Part shown: piece after piece, positions 27,884-35,745 of the stretch | Layout: each line of letters begins with the position of its first letter | Numbering within the stretch: the stretch's first letter is position 1 | Origin: Parvibaculum sp039680535 | GTDB taxonomy: Bacteria > Pseudomonadota > Alphaproteobacteria > Parvibaculales > Parvibaculaceae | NCBI RefSeq assembly: GCF_039680535.1 | Contig: NZ_JBDKSS010000013.1 | Location: forward strand, 558,001-622,000 | Length of the DNA stretch: 64,000 nt | Reading direction: 5' to 3' | The notes under the pieces: generated by a model | The model's input: only the letters and a program-made list of their open reading frames with translations | Database searches by the model: none | What the model was told of the DNA's origin: nothing | Translations under genes and position numbers: made by a program

Positions 27884-28089
27884 AGAGCCGCAGCATCGAA
27901 TGTTTTTTTGCGTGATGCCTGGCCGCCTGACGCTGCGGAAACGTGGACACTGCGGAGGCAATCCTGCTTTCGCCTCGTGACGAAAATGGAGCGCCATTCG
28001 CAGGAATGGTTATGATGCTCGCCGTGCCGCGGGGGTGCGGCGTCCGGCAGACGACCCTCGCTCATTGAACTTCACGTAGCGGAGGCGTC

Positions 28090-29259
28090 TTGGATTTCTC
28101 TCTTTCCCCCGAACTCGTCGAATTGCGCGAACGCATGCGCAGCTTCATCGCCGAGAAGATCATTCCCTTCGAGCGCGATCCCCGCGTGACCTCGCACGGG
28201 CCCAACGAAGACCTGCGGCGCGAACTCGTATCTCTGGCGAAACAGGCCGGCCTGCTGACGCCCCATGCCTCGAAGGAGATGGGCGGACTTGGCCTCAGCC
28301 ATATCGCGAAGTCGGTCGTCTTCGAGGAGGCCGGCTATTCCACGCTCGGGCCGACGGCGCTGAACATTCACGCGCCGGACGAAGGCAATATTCACCTCAT
28401 GGAAGAGGTGGCGACGCCCGCGCAAAAGGACCGCTGGCTGCGTCCGCAAGTCGAAGGCCGCATCCGTTCCTGCTTCGCCATGACGGAGCCTTCGCCGGGC
28501 GCGGGTTCGGATCCCTCGATGCTCTCGACCGTCGCCGTGAAGCAGGGCGCCGACTATGTGCTCAATGGCACCAAGTGGTTCATCACGGGCGCCGATGGTG
28601 CTTCTTACGCGATCATCATGGCGCGCATGGAAGACGGCTCGGCGACCATGTTCCTGACCGACATGGACAAGCCCGGCATTCGCCTCGAACGCAATATGGA
28701 TGCGATGGATGCCTGCTTTACCGGCGGCCACGGCGTTCTGCGTTTCGAGAACCTCCGCATTCCGCAGGAAGATGTGCTCGGCGAGATCGGCAAGGGCTTC
28801 CGCTATGCGCAGATCCGGCTTGCGCCTGCGCGCCTCACGCATTGCATGCGCTGGCTTGGCCAGGCGCGCCGCGCACATGATGTCGCTGTTGCTTATGCGG
28901 CGAAGCGTCAGGCTTTCGGCAAGCCGCTTGCCGAACATGAGGGCGTCGGCTTCATGCTTGCCGACAACGACATGGACCTGCAGACCGCGCGGCTTCATAT
29001 CTGGCACACGGCCTGGCTTCTCGACCGTGGCGAGAAGGGCAATTATGAGTCGAGCCGCGCCAAGGTCGTTTGCTCGGAAGCCTCGTGGCGCGTCGTCGAT
29101 CGCGCCGTGCAGGTGCTCGGCGGGCAGGGTGTCACGACTGAGACCATCGTGATGCGCATCTTCATGGATATGCGTGCCTTCCGCATTTATGACGGCCCGA
29201 GCGAGGTGCATCGCTGGAGCATGGCGCGAAAGCTTGTCGAGCAGTCGCACCGCAAATGA
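28090..29259 (+). CDS. acyl-CoA dehydrogenase (ACAD10/11-like)
   Basis: A 389-residue flavoprotein dehydrogenase: helical N-terminal domain, beta middle domain with the FAD/substrate motif CFAMTEPSPGAGSDPS, and helical C-terminal domain. The catalytic Glu is in the C-terminal GPSEVHRW position (about residue 372). Features such as RLTHCMRWLGQARRA resemble the ACAD10/11 branch, which handles branched or hydroxylated substrates. TTG at 28090 is used as start. The gene is monocistronic, about 200 bases after the GGDEF-EAL gene, with no obvious partner. Confidence 0.88.
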   Translation: MDFSLSPELVELRERMRSFIAEKIIPFERDPRVTSHGPNEDLRRELVSLAKQAGLLTPHASKEMGGLGLSHIAKSVVFEEAGYSTLGPTALNIHAPDEGNIHLMEEVATPAQKDRWLRPQVEGRIRSCFAMTEPSPGAGSDPSMLSTVAVKQGADYVLNGTKWFITGADGASYAIIMARMEDGSATMFLTDMDKPGIRLERNMDAMDACFTGGHGVLRFENLRIPQEDVLGEIGKGFRYAQIRLAPARLTHCMRWLGQARRAHDVAVAYAAKRQAFGKPLAEHEGVGFMLADNDMDLQTARLHIWHTAWLLDRGEKGNYESSRAKVVCSEASWRVVDRAVQVLGGQGVTTETIVMRIFMDMRAFRIYDGPSEVHRWSMARKLVEQSHRK

Positions 29260-29438
29260 GCCTGTTGCGCATCGGCGGACTCAGGATCGCCGATGCGCAG
29301 CACCCCGGTTTCCGTCGCAAGAATTAACCATCAGAAGCGGCATATTCCTTGCGGCTCATCTGGCGAATTTGACTTCATCGGCCTGGATATGTCTCTTTTT
29401 GGGCCGATTGGGGCGTAGCCTGTCACGGGGTGAGACGG

Positions 29439-29708
29439 ATGAAGATCGTTCTTTCGAGGCGTTGGTATTTTCTGGGTGGCACTCTGTCCATCGTCGCGGC
29501 AGGGATCGCTTATGCGTTCCTGACGGCGACGCCCGCATTGGCCTGTTCGTCGGGCGGTGGTTCTGGCGGTGGTTCAAACGCCAACTGGAACTGGAATTTC
29601 AACTCGAACCGCAATTCGAACTGGAACTCCAATTCCAACTCGAACTCCAACGGCAACAGCAATTCGAATTCGAACTCCAACTCGATCGAGCTGCGTATCG
29701 GCGCCTGA
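29439..29708 (+). CDS. small secreted protein with an Asn-X dipeptide repeat
   Basis: An 89-residue protein I do not recognise. Residues 1-33 form a signal peptide (basic start, hydrophobic core, cleavage expected at ALA-CSS). After a Gly/Ser linker, about 36 residues follow in which every second residue is Asn (N-A, N-W, N-F, N-S, N-R, N-G units, 18 in a row), and a short tail IELRIGA ends it. The ATG at 29439 has GGGGTGAG upstream; a GTG 9 bases earlier is less likely. The repeat is encoded by mixed AAC/AAT and TCG/TCC codons, so selection seems to act on the protein. It is monocistronic. Confidence 0.7.
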   Translation: MKIVLSRRWYFLGGTLSIVAAGIAYAFLTATPALACSSGGGSGGGSNANWNWNFNSNRNSNWNSNSNSNSNGNSNSNSNSNSIELRIGA

Positions 29709-29731
29709 CGCGCCGTTTCGCGCGGCCGGTG

Positions 29732-30403
29732 TCAGAATGGGCAGGGCGCCGTGAAGGCGCAGTCGCGGCCCTGCGAGGGATGGCGGAAGCTCAGATATTC
29801 AGCGTGGAGCTGCAGCCGGTCCGCGGCGGCGAAGGCCGCCTCATGAGCGTAGAAATTGTCGCCCAGAATGGGGTGACCAAGGCTCAGCATATGAACGCGA
29901 AGCTGATGGGAACGGCCCGTCGCCGGATATAGCGCGACGCGCGTCGCCGATGCTTCGCGCTCGATGACTTTCCAATCCGTCTGCGCGGGCCGTCCATTCT
30001 CTCGGTCGACCATCTGCTTCGGGCGGTTCGGCCAGTCGCAGGCGATGGGCAGGTCGATATGGCCGCTGTCTTCCGACATGCGGCCCCAGACGCGCGCGAC
30101 ATAGACCTTGCGCGTTTGCCGCAACTCGAACTGCTGGCTCAGATGCGCATGCGCCTTGCGGTTCAATCCCATCACCACGACGCCCGACGTATCCTTGTCG
30201 AGACGGTGCACGGTCATCGCAGCCGGAAACGCCGCTTGCGCGCGTGCTTCCAGGCAGTCGGCATGTTCCACCGGCTTGCCGGGCACGTGCAGAAGCCCGC
30301 TCGGCTTCGAGAGCACGAGGATGTCGTCGTCGCGGTAGAGCACCTCGAGATAGGGCTCCATCGGCGGCGCGTAATGAAAAGGTTTCGGCGGACCGAACGA
30401 CAT
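29732..30403 (-). CDS. RluA-family pseudouridine synthase
   Basis: A 223-residue RNA pseudouridine synthase. The catalytic Asp is in HRLDKDTSG, followed by the family's ATGRSHQLRVHM segment. No S4 domain is visible at the N-terminus, which fits RluA itself (23S U746 and tRNA U32) rather than RluC or RluD, but the exact RNA target cannot be read. I take the ATG at 30403; a longer frame to 30475 overlaps slyX and is Pro-rich. It lies 16 bases after slyX and is probably cotranscribed with it. Confidence 0.88.
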   Translation of the reverse strand: MSFGPPKPFHYAPPMEPYLEVLYRDDDILVLSKPSGLLHVPGKPVEHADCLEARAQAAFPAAMTVHRLDKDTSGVVVMGLNRKAHAHLSQQFELRQTRKVYVARVWGRMSEDSGHIDLPIACDWPNRPKQMVDRENGRPAQTDWKVIEREASATRVALYPATGRSHQLRVHMLSLGHPILGDNFYAHEAAFAAADRLQLHAEYLSFRHPSQGRDCAFTAPCPF

Positions 30404-30419
30404 GGGCGGAGGCTCGAAA

Positions 30420-30641
30420 TCAATAATGGGGCGGCGGAGGCTCGACGGGGGCGGGGCTGTCGGTTCGCTCTTCAACGGCTTCGAGCCGGACCCCGAGGGC
30501 GGCGAGCTTGCGCGTCAGCCGCTCGATCTCGTTCCATTGATCGTTTGCGACTTTCTGAAGGTCTTCGATCATCTGCTCCTGATGAGCGGCGTGGATTTCG
30601 AGCTTATCGAGGCGCGTGCGCAAAAGCTCCATCTCTGACAT
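30420..30641 (-). CDS. slyX: SlyX-family protein
   Basis: A 73-residue protein: a heptad-repeat helix (about residues 1-58, with LEIHAAHQEQMIEDLQKV) and a Pro-rich tail ending in PPPPHY, the hallmark ending of SlyX. Its function is unknown in any organism. The ATG at 30641 has AAAGGAAA upstream. It lies 11 bases after the GIY-YIG gene and 16 before the pseudouridine synthase gene. Confidence 0.88.
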   Translation of the reverse strand: MSEMELLRTRLDKLEIHAAHQEQMIEDLQKVANDQWNEIERLTRKLAALGVRLEAVEERTDSPAPVEPPPPHY

Positions 30642-30652
30642 CGGATTTCCTT

Positions 30653-30901
30653 TCATGCCTCGGCAAGCTTGCGCTTTTCCGCGGGCGACAGCCGCTTCAG
30701 CGCGTGTTCCGCTTTCGATGCCTCGGAGCGGTTCGGGAAGCTTTGAACAAGCACGACGCGGCTCGGCGGAAAGCTGCGCGTGAATTTCGCGCCGCGTCCC
30801 TCGGCATGCGCCTTGTAGCGCGCTTCGACATCGATAGCGATGCCGGTATAGAGGCGCCCGCCCGCGCATTCCAGCATGTAGAGATACCAGGTCTTTGACA
30901 T
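30653..30901 (-). CDS. GIY-YIG endonuclease-like protein
   Basis: An 82-residue single-domain protein of the GIY-YIG superfamily (UPF0213/YhbQ type). The GIY-YIG pair is seen as WYLYML and RLYTGIA, then the conserved Arg in EARYKAHAEGRGAKFTR. Small members of this group are thought to act on damaged or branched DNA, though few are characterised. The ATG at 30901 gives the standard start. It is the first of three closely packed leftward genes (GIY-YIG, slyX, rluA-like). Confidence 0.87.
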   Translation of the reverse strand: MSKTWYLYMLECAGGRLYTGIAIDVEARYKAHAEGRGAKFTRSFPPSRVVLVQSFPNRSEASKAEHALKRLSPAEKRKLAEA

Positions 30902-30950
30902 GGGGTGGGAGCATAGCGCCGAAGACGGCTCTGGCGAAGGCGCTCTCAAA

Positions 30951-30981
30951 GGCAAAAGGCCCCGGCTTTCACCGGGGCCTT
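30951..30981 (-). terminator. terminator after the FecR-domain gene
   Basis: A perfect 10-base-pair stem AAGGCCCCGG (30956-30965) / CCGGGGCCTT (30972-30981). Read leftward it continues into TTGCC after TT, giving a short T-rich tail. It lies between the fecR-domain gene and the GIY-YIG gene. Confidence 0.75.
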
Positions 30982-31003
30982 GCTTGCAGGTCAGCCTCTG
31001 CCG

Positions 31004-32083
31004 CTAATTCGGGCTCTGCGTGTCCTGCTGGTTCTGCTGGTTCTGGAGGAGATTGTCTCCGCCTGGCTGAATGCCATTCGTGGGTTCCGCCTTGTAGGCA
31101 TTTTGCAGGGCGGGATCGTTGGAGCCCTCCACGGCACCGGCGATCGCGCCCGCGGTCGTCGGGTCGGTCTTGCCGATCACATCTGCCGCCTGGGCGAGGC
31201 CCTTGCCAGTTCCGCCCTTGAGATCGTCGTTGAGATATTTGGCGCCGTTGATGATATCGCCCGCGGTCGAGGCCTGATCGACGGCACCCTGCACATAGTC
31301 GCTCACGGCTTGCGCGAGGTCCGCGGCGCTGACGCCAGCCTCAGAGACGCCCGCCGCAATGTCCTGCAGGTTCTGAGCGGTGGCCGCGTCGCCGACGGCG
31401 CCGATGGCGGCGAGAAGCTGCGCGGCAGTCCGGGCCGGATCTTCGGAACCCTTTATGAGCTGAGCCACGGCGTCCTTCAGCGAAGCGGCCTGGGTCGTCG
31501 CGGTGCCATCGGGCCCGATAAGCACGAGGTTGCCGACAGCCTCCATCGCGGCAGTCTTGCCGTCAGAGCCGGTGACCATCGCCTTGCCTTCGGAAAGGAT
31601 GACGGCGAGGCCCTGATCGGTTGCCACGATGTTGAGAATGGTACCGCGCACGCCGATGCTCGCCACCGCCGTATTGATCTTGTAGGCGGACTTGTCCTGG
31701 TTGCCCGTCACGAAGCGCAACGCACCCTTGGCGACCGTGATGGCCACGGTGCCGGCCGTGCGGTTCGGGTCGTAGACGAACTTGTCGATCTTCACTTCGG
31801 AGCCCGGGGCGACCTTGAGGCTCGTCTCGTCGAGGAACTTGAGCTCGGCCGAACCCGTCTTGCCGGTGCGCACCACGTCGTTCTGGAACACAGCGCCGCC
31901 TGACAGAAGCGCACGGACCGAGCCCGTCGTCGAGGATTGCTGCACATCGTTTCGGATGGTGGCGGCTATGCCTGCCTTGGCTGGAGCATCGGCAAGGGCG
32001 GGCTGAGCGACAAGGGCGCCTGCGATCAACGAAAGGGCTGCAAGGAATTTGCGAAGCCCGCTATCTGCAAACGAAGACGTCAT
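31004..32083 (-). CDS. secreted FecR-domain protein
   Basis: A 359-residue exported protein. A signal peptide (cleavage near ALA-DAP, about residue 32) is followed by a FecR domain (about 45-170) with VFQNDVVRTGKTGSAELKFLDETSLKVAPGSEVKIDKFVYDP and the INTAVASIGVRGT segment. The rest (about 190-340) is an Ala/Asp-rich helical stretch and a Gln/Asn-rich end. Unlike classical FecR it has no cytoplasmic anti-sigma part and no partner sigma factor nearby, so a role in iron uptake is unlikely. Such free FecR proteins often lie near CHASE2 adenylate cyclases, as one does 4 kb away. Confidence 0.85.
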   Translation of the reverse strand: MTSSFADSGLRKFLAALSLIAGALVAQPALADAPAKAGIAATIRNDVQQSSTTGSVRALLSGGAVFQNDVVRTGKTGSAELKFLDETSLKVAPGSEVKIDKFVYDPNRTAGTVAITVAKGALRFVTGNQDKSAYKINTAVASIGVRGTILNIVATDQGLAVILSEGKAMVTGSDGKTAAMEAVGNLVLIGPDGTATTQAASLKDAVAQLIKGSEDPARTAAQLLAAIGAVGDAATAQNLQDIAAGVSEAGVSAADLAQAVSDYVQGAVDQASTAGDIINGAKYLNDDLKGGTGKGLAQAADVIGKTDPTTAGAIAGAVEGSNDPALQNAYKAEPTNGIQPGGDNLLQNQQNQQDTQSPN

Positions 32084-32210
32084 GCGCTGTCCTCTGAGGA
32101 AGGTTAAATCAACTCGCGCACTTGCGTCGCCGCACCGGTCGGTAAAGGCGGTTGCGCAACCTTGGCATCAGCCTATGCCAAGAGGAAAACATTTTCATCA
32201 CTTTCAGCAT

Positions 32211-32230
32211 AGTGAAATACGATATTCACT
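32211..32230. promoter_or_regulatory. inverted repeat upstream of the FecR-domain gene
   Basis: AGTGAA-N8-TTCACT, 128 bases upstream of the FecR-domain start, in an AT-richer part of the 274-base gap 32084-32357. The half-site spacing (GTGA-N10-TCAC) is too wide for a CRP site. Possibly an operator; the regulator is unknown. Confidence 0.35.
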
Positions 32231-32357
32231 GCGGCAAGGCCAGAATGGCCGCAGGCGCGGCACCCGTCCCGGTGCGGAACAATGGGCACACGGATTTATC
32301 GCTGCCAACGATGATGCAACCGACCGCCACGCAAGGTTGTGCGCGATGAGGGTGGCG

Positions 32358-33713
32358 CTAGTCGGCGGGAAGATAATGCAGGCTGAGGCAGGTGATGTCG
32401 TCGAACTGAGGCGCATCGCCGGCGAATTCATCGACGGCGGCAATGATGCTGTCGATGGCCTGGCGTCCGGGCAGGCCTACGGCCCGCTTCACCGTTTCCT
32501 CCAGGCGATCGTCGCCGAATAAAGCCTTTTCGGCGTTATGCGCTTCGGTGATCCCATCCGAGTAGAGGAAGAGCCTGTCTCCGGGCCGCAGCCTGATCGT
32601 GCGGCTTGAGTAGGGCGCCTCATCGAACATGGCCAGGGCAATGCCGGTATTCGTGAGCATCTCGAGCCCGCCCTCGCCACGCACGAGCAGCGGCGGGTTG
32701 TGCCCGCAATTGCAGTAGGTGAATTCGCCGGTCTCGAGATCGAGGATGCCGTAGAAGAGGGTGGCGAACATCGAGGACACATTGTCGGCGCAGAGCAGAA
32801 GATTGGCTCGCGCCAGGGCAGCGGCGAGATCCGCCTCCTGCCGCACGACAAGCCGCGTCACCGTCTGCGTTATGGCCATGAAGAGCGAGGCCGGCACGCC
32901 CTTGCCGCACACGTCGCCAACGGAAATGCCGACCCGCCGGTCGTCCAGCCTCAGGACATCGTAGAAATCGCCACCCACCTCGCGGGCCGGGCGCATTTCG
33001 GCGTGAATGTCCGCCTTGCCGGCAAACTCCTCCAGCGCCGTATGGTGAGGCAGCATGGCGCGCTGGATGATGGAGGCGCTGGCCATCTCGTCGTGTTGCC
33101 GGCGGCGCAGGATGATCTGTTCGGCCATGCGCCGGAAGGTTTGCGCGAAGTCGACGAGTTCGGGCACAGGGTTCAGCAGCGTGTCGAGGATGGCGGGATC
33201 GAAATCATGCCTTTCGAGAGCCGCGAGCGCGTTGGTATAGAAGCCGACCGCCTTGTTGACGGCGCCAAGACGCTGGCCGAGCTGTCCGATCACGGAAATG
33301 AGCAATCCGGGATGGTCGCGGCCCGCCTGAAGCAGGCTGTCGCGTCCGATGCGCAGGACGCTCACGGGGCCCCCGGCACGAAGCGTCGCGGTGCGGGGGA
33401 GATCGGCCAGAACGCCGATGTCGCCGATCAGGCTGCGGGCCGGGAGCCGCGCGAGGGGCACGGCGCCGAAGCTGCTCTCGGCTATGACCTCGACCTCGCC
33501 GTCGAGCACAAAGAAAGCCGCGTCGCTCGCGTCGCCCTGGCGCACCAGAATCTCATCCGGCGTGAAGCTGGCGACCGAACTGCTTTGGATCAGCCGTTCA
33601 AGCGCCGGCTCGTCGAACTCCGCAAAGGCGCGGTGTTGCCGGAGCATCTGCTGGAGCGATGTCGGATTTCGGTCGTGGGGCATTCTGCTGTGGCCTGGGA
33701 ACTCTGTCGTCAT
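32358..33713 (-). CDS. cNMP-binding domain plus SpoIIE/PP2C phosphatase
   Basis: A 451-residue cytoplasmic protein. Residues about 25-140 form a cyclic-nucleotide-binding domain; its phosphate-binding stretch reads GDIGVLADLPRTATL, keeping the key Arg but with Asp where cAMP binders usually have Glu. After a helical linker comes a SpoIIE/RsbU-type PP2C phosphatase (about 230-445) with metal ligands in EVGGDFYD and GDVCGKG and the YCNCGHNPP and DGITEAHN motifs. Such enzymes dephosphorylate anti-sigma antagonists. No antagonist or anti-sigma gene is seen in the window. It is divergent from the cNMP-domain channel gene. Confidence 0.88.
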   Translation of the reverse strand: MTTEFPGHSRMPHDRNPTSLQQMLRQHRAFAEFDEPALERLIQSSSVASFTPDEILVRQGDASDAAFFVLDGEVEVIAESSFGAVPLARLPARSLIGDIGVLADLPRTATLRAGGPVSVLRIGRDSLLQAGRDHPGLLISVIGQLGQRLGAVNKAVGFYTNALAALERHDFDPAILDTLLNPVPELVDFAQTFRRMAEQIILRRRQHDEMASASIIQRAMLPHHTALEEFAGKADIHAEMRPAREVGGDFYDVLRLDDRRVGISVGDVCGKGVPASLFMAITQTVTRLVVRQEADLAAALARANLLLCADNVSSMFATLFYGILDLETGEFTYCNCGHNPPLLVRGEGGLEMLTNTGIALAMFDEAPYSSRTIRLRPGDRLFLYSDGITEAHNAEKALFGDDRLEETVKRAVGLPGRQAIDSIIAAVDEFAGDAPQFDDITCLSLHYLPAD

Positions 33714-33861
33714 TTGGCGGGGGAGCGGCCGTTGCGTCTTAGCTGCGTCCGTTCCCGAACGATTGTCAATGGCCGCCCCTGCGCTTTAGGCTATATGACA
33801 ACCGCTACCCCTGCATGACAATGACGCCGGGGAATTGCAGGGCGGGAGGGGTGATATTTCC

Positions 33862-35292
33862 ATGATTGTGACTTTTGCCATTGTCGCGGCCAGCCTGGCG
33901 CTCCTGCGCTTCTGGGCGCTCGGCTGGTTCCTGGCGGTCCTGCCTGAGTCCCTGGAGGTGTTTGCCGTCGACGCGCTCGGCATCTTGCTTGCGCTCGCTG
34001 TTTCACTCCTCGTCGACCGCCTGTTTCGCTATTTCTACTGGAACCGGATTTTCCGCCGCAAGAAGGGGCGCAAGGCGCCCGCGCTCGTCCGCGATCTGGT
34101 GACTGCCGTTTTCCTGGCGATCGGCCTTTCAACGGGTCTTTATCTGGAAGTCGGTGTGGCTGCGTCCGGCATCGCCGCCGCGTCCGGCGCGACGGCTGTC
34201 ATTCTGGGCTTCGCCCTTCAGACGATGATCCAGGATCTCTTCGGCGGCCTCTCGATCAATCTGGATCGCTCCTATGCCATCGGCGATTGGATCACGGTTC
34301 ATGCGGCGGATCTCGGGGCGGCGGATTATGGCCGTGTCGAAGGTATCACCTGGCGCACCACCTTTATCCGTATGAACGACGGACGCCGGCTGATCATTCC
34401 GAACCGCCTGGTGACGTCCAACCCGATCACCAATCATAGCCGGCCGGACGGCGCCAAGCGTCTCTCGGTGGAAGTCTGCCTCGATATACGTGTACCCTCG
34501 GAGCAGGTCGTCAACATTCTCATGGGCGAAGCCGTCAAGGCGGTGCGGGGGCGGGGCCTGAGCCAGCATCCGGCCCCTTCGGTCCTCGTCGACCGGATCG
34601 AACAGGATTCCGTCTATTACGCGGTGCGGTTCTATTTTTATCCGGATCGCATCAGCCCGGATGAGGCGCGGTCGGTCGTGCTTCGCGCTGCACAGGATGC
34701 GGTCCGCAAGACGGCGCTGCCGACGCCGGTCCAGCAGGTTGAATTGACCCAGCCGCCCGTGACGGAAATTCCCTTTGCCCAGGAGGCTCGGCTGGCGATC
34801 GGGCGGGTGCCTCTTTTCGCGCGCGCGCTCAGCGCCGAGCAGCAGGGTGACATCGCCGCGCGGTGCAAGCTCGTAATCCTGCCCGAGGGGGGCACGCTGA
34901 TCCGCCAGAACGACGTTGGGGGCTCGATGTTCGTGATCCTCGACGGCGCGGCGGATGTAACCGTCAAGGGAATCGATGGGGGGGAGCAGCAGGTCAACGT
35001 GCTGGCTCTCGACGACATCGTCGGTGAGATGTCGCTCCTCACAGGCGCGCCGCGCACGGCGACCGTGAGGGCGGCGACGCGCTTGCGCGTGCTCGAAATC
35101 ACGAAGGAAGCAATCGAGGCGCTTCTGCCGAATGCGCCGGAGATGCTCGCTCAATTCAGCGAGATTCTTGCCGAGCGGCAGGTGCAGCTTGCCGAGGCGT
35201 CGAACAGGACCGTTCACAAGAAGGCCGTCGAGCAGGACCTTCTGTCGAAGATGCGTGACTTCTTCGTTCGCAGCTTTGGCGCCGGCGCCTGA
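33862..35292 (+). CDS. MscS-type channel with C-terminal cNMP-binding domain
   Basis: A 476-residue membrane protein: N-terminal hydrophobic helices (about 3-60 and 82-140), then the MscS pore helix and beta domain with GFALQTMIQDLFGGLSI and GDWITVHAADLGAADYGRVEGITWRTTFIR (about 130-185), then a cyclic-nucleotide-binding domain (about 325-445) whose phosphate cassette GEMSLLTGAPRTATVRA keeps both Glu and Arg. This is the layout of bacterial cyclic-nucleotide-gated MscS relatives (bCNG), which open to cAMP rather than to tension. The ATG at 33862 follows GGGAGGGG. It lies between two other cyclic-nucleotide genes. Confidence 0.9.
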   Translation: MIVTFAIVAASLALLRFWALGWFLAVLPESLEVFAVDALGILLALAVSLLVDRLFRYFYWNRIFRRKKGRKAPALVRDLVTAVFLAIGLSTGLYLEVGVAASGIAAASGATAVILGFALQTMIQDLFGGLSINLDRSYAIGDWITVHAADLGAADYGRVEGITWRTTFIRMNDGRRLIIPNRLVTSNPITNHSRPDGAKRLSVEVCLDIRVPSEQVVNILMGEAVKAVRGRGLSQHPAPSVLVDRIEQDSVYYAVRFYFYPDRISPDEARSVVLRAAQDAVRKTALPTPVQQVELTQPPVTEIPFAQEARLAIGRVPLFARALSAEQQGDIAARCKLVILPEGGTLIRQNDVGGSMFVILDGAADVTVKGIDGGEQQVNVLALDDIVGEMSLLTGAPRTATVRAATRLRVLEITKEAIEALLPNAPEMLAQFSEILAERQVQLAEASNRTVHKKAVEQDLLSKMRDFFVRSFGAGA

Positions 35293-35304
35293 ACCGTCCG
35301 ACGC

Positions 35305-35691
35305 TTAGCCCCGCGTAAGCAGGACTATGAGCATGCCCGTGTAGGTGAGGTTGTGGATCAGCTGATCCAGGCCAAAGATGTGCCAGAAGGTGGCGTCCTT
35401 GTTGGTCAATCCATTGACGCGAACCACGCGCTCCTTCAGCCAGTCCATGTGGTAGTGAATGACGAATTCGGCGACCACGAGGCCCATGACCAGCGTGGCC
35501 GAGGGACCGAACAGGAAGATGGCCGGGAGCGAGCCCGCCGCATGCAGGCCGGCATGCAGGATGCCGCCCGGATGCGCATAGGTGCCCTTGTTCTTCAACT
35601 GGTAGTTCGTCTGGAAGACGAAATCGAAAAGAAAGTGCTTCAGCTGAAAGAGGACGAGTCCGCCCAGAAGCGTCAGTAGCGGAGAACTCAT
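35305..35691 (-). CDS. DUF3307-type small membrane protein
   Basis: A 128-residue inner-membrane protein with about four hydrophobic segments (near 3-22, 50-68, 70-82 and 115-126). The pattern HFLFDFVFQTNYQ, HAGLHAAG and HYHMDWLKE matches my memory of DUF3307, where clustered His and Asp face the membrane interface. The function is unknown. It is convergent with the channel gene (12 bases apart) and lies 54 bases downstream of the cyclase gene on the same strand, so it may be cotranscribed with the cyclase. Confidence 0.72.
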   Translation of the reverse strand: MSSPLLTLLGGLVLFQLKHFLFDFVFQTNYQLKNKGTYAHPGGILHAGLHAAGSLPAIFLFGPSATLVMGLVVAEFVIHYHMDWLKERVVRVNGLTNKDATFWHIFGLDQLIHNLTYTGMLIVLLTRG

Positions 35692-35745
35692 CTTGCACCC
35701 TCTTTGGTGGTTGGACTCACATGCACAGCCGCAGGATACGGCGAA

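Noticed and set aside
32211..32230. CRP-like site
   Set aside because: GTGA and TCAC are 10 bases apart rather than 6, so cAMP-CRP should not bind.
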